NCBI RefSeq assembly: GCF_002879885.1
Contig: NZ_PNYA01000017.1
Coordinates: forward strand, 62,001 to 126,000
DNA: 64,000 bases
Direction: 5' to 3'
Origin: Trinickia dabaoshanensis
Lineage (GTDB): Bacteria > Pseudomonadota > Gammaproteobacteria > Burkholderiales > Burkholderiaceae
Shown here: positions 62,899-64,000 of the stretch, in pieces
Layout of the letters: the number at the start of each line of letters is the position of its first letter
Numbering within the stretch: position 1 is the first letter of the stretch
Notes under the pieces: generated by a model
Told to the model about the DNA's origin: nothing
The model's database searches: none
The model's input: the letters and a program-made list of their open reading frames with translations, nothing else
Position numbers and translations under genes: made by a program

Positions 62899-64000
62899 AT
62901 GACCTATCAAGTTCTCGCACGCAAGTGGCGACCGAGGGATTTCGCTTCGCTCGTCGGCCAAGAACACGTCGTGCGCGCGCTCACGCACGCGCTCGACGGC
63001 GCGCGTCTGCACCACGCCTATCTGTTCACCGGAACGCGCGGCGTCGGCAAGACGACACTTTCCCGTATCTTCGCAAAAGCGCTCAATTGCGAAACCGGCA
63101 TCACGGCGAAGCCGTGCGGCGTGTGCCGCGCATGCCGCGAGATCGACGAAGGACGTTTCGTCGATTACGTCGAAATGGATGCGGCCAGCAACCGCGGTGT
63201 CGATGAAATGGCCGCGCTGCTCGAGCGGGCCGTGTATGCGCCCGTCGATGCGCGCTTCAAGGTCTACATGATCGACGAAGTGCACATGCTGACCAACCAC
63301 GCCTTCAATGCCATGTTGAAGACGCTGGAGGAGCCGCCGCCGCATATCAAGTTCATTCTCGCGACGACCGACCCGCAAAAGATCCCCGTCACGGTGCTCT
63401 CGCGCTGCCTGCAATTCAACTTGAAGCAGATGCCGGCCGGCCATATCGTCGGCCATCTCGAAAAGATTCTGGCGGCCGAGCAGATCGTTTTCGAACCGCA
63501 GGCGTTGCGTTTGCTCGCGCGCGCGGCGGAAGGCAGCATGCGCGACGCGCTGTCGCTGACCGATCAGGCGATCGCCTATTCGGCCAATCAGGTCAGCGAG
63601 GAAGCCGTGCGCGGCATGCTCGGCGCGCTCGATCAGAGCTATCTGATTCGTTTGCTCGATGCGATCGCCGCCGGGGACGGTCCGCTCGTGCTGTCGATCG
63701 CCGACGAGATGGCATTGCGCAGTTTGTCGTTTTCCACGGCGCTGCAAGATTTGGCGAGCTTGCTGCACCGCGTGGCCTGGGCGCAGTTCGCGCCGGCCTC
63801 GGTGCTCGACGAATGGCCGGATGCGAACGATTTGCGCCGGTTCGCGCAGGCGCTGACGCCCGAGCAGGTCCAGTTGTATTACCAGATCGCCACGCTCGGG
63901 CGAGCCGAACTGGGCCTCGCCCCCGACGAGTATGCGGGCTTCACGATGACGCTGCTGCGCATGCTCGCGTTCGAGCCGGCCTTGCCGCCCGGATCGGGGC
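62899..64000 (+). CDS. dnaX: DNA polymerase III subunit tau/gamma (5' part)
   Basis: Clamp-loader ATPase. The first 367 residues are in the window, starting [20 protein letters not shown] at ATG 62899; P-loop GTRGVGKT (45-52), zinc cysteines C64, C73, C76 and C79 in [39 protein letters not shown] and SRC sensor LSRCLQFNL. The frame is open at the right edge; the tau-specific C-terminal part is not seen. Confidence 0.97.
   Translation, partial: MTYQVLARKWRPRDFASLVGQEHVVRALTHALDGARLHHAYLFTGTRGVGKTTLSRIFAKALNCETGITAKPCGVCRACREIDEGRFVDYVEMDAASNRGVDEMAALLERAVYAPVDARFKVYMIDEVHMLTNHAFNAMLKTLEEPPPHIKFILATTDPQKIPVTVLSRCLQFNLKQMPAGHIVGHLEKILAAEQIVFEPQALRLLARAAEGSMRDALSLTDQAIAYSANQVSEEAVRGMLGALDQSYLIRLLDAIAAGDGPLVLSIADEMALRSLSFSTALQDLASLLHRVAWAQFAPASVLDEWPDANDLRRFAQALTPEQVQLYYQIATLGRAELGLAPDEYAGFTMTLLRMLAFEPALPPGSG

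Overview
This is a GC-rich, gene-dense chromosomal segment from a beta-proteobacterium, almost certainly family Burkholderiaceae (Burkholderia sensu lato: Burkholderia, Paraburkholderia, Trinickia and relatives). The gene set and product sequences point there: bpt-aat, a DusA/tRNA-His pair, lexA next to a CysB-type regulator, rpsF-priB-rpsR-rplI-dnaB, DUF47-pit, an arn operon with arnA split in two, hom-thrC-moeA-moaD-moaE, an NsrR/globin pair, clpB, type B L31, rho-trxA, 4.5S RNA and dnaX. The genus cannot be fixed from the sequence alone. No phage, insertion sequence, CRISPR array or replication origin was found.

Layout. 1-10 kb: N-end-rule aminoacyl-transferases, a Nudix hydrolase, an OFA-type MFS carrier with a 43-residue companion membrane protein, initiator tRNA, an UPF0303/SMR pair, an acyl-CoA hydrolase-type enzyme, several small unknowns, another MFS carrier and a PRC-barrel lipoprotein. 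10-19 kb: dusA, tRNA-His, then a small accessory-looking patch (unknown membrane protein, HigB/HigA-type toxin-antitoxin pair, unknown 140-residue protein), a NodI/NodJ-type ABC exporter, a universal stress protein, lexA with two SOS boxes and an unknown gene downstream, a CysB-type regulator and an asparaginase. 20-25 kb: glyoxylate-to-glycerate pathway (gcl-hyi-glxR) with a divergent LysR regulator. 25-28 kb: the S6/PriB/S18/L9 operon and dnaB. 28-32 kb: a secreted GH64 beta-1,3-glucanase with a CBM56-like domain after an AT-rich spacer, then DUF47-pit phosphate uptake with a PHO-box-like site.

32-44 kb: an NlpC/P60 lipoprotein, a PIN-PhoH protein and Bcp peroxiredoxin, then a complete L-Ara4N lipid A modification operon (arnT, one small flippase-like protein, arnB, arnC, formyltransferase, decarboxylase, arnD), the basis of cationic peptide resistance. 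44-51 kb: a plus-strand run with alanine-type aminotransferase, homoserine dehydrogenase, threonine synthase and molybdopterin genes moeA-moaD-moaE. 51-64 kb: divergent globin/nsrR (nitric oxide response), heat-shock clpB with a sigma-32-like promoter, an overlapping MerR/carboxymuconolactone-decarboxylase-like pair, MATE exporter, GT39-type glycosyltransferase, rpmE2, mtfA, rho, trxA, ffs and the 5' part of dnaX.

Most of the window is conserved core genome. The parts most worth further attention are the GH64/CBM56 enzyme, the SOS-linked unknown gene after lexA, the patch behind tRNA-His, the NsrR-type regulator with a widened cysteine spacing, the two-gene OFA transporter and a 22-base perfect palindrome in an otherwise featureless gap.
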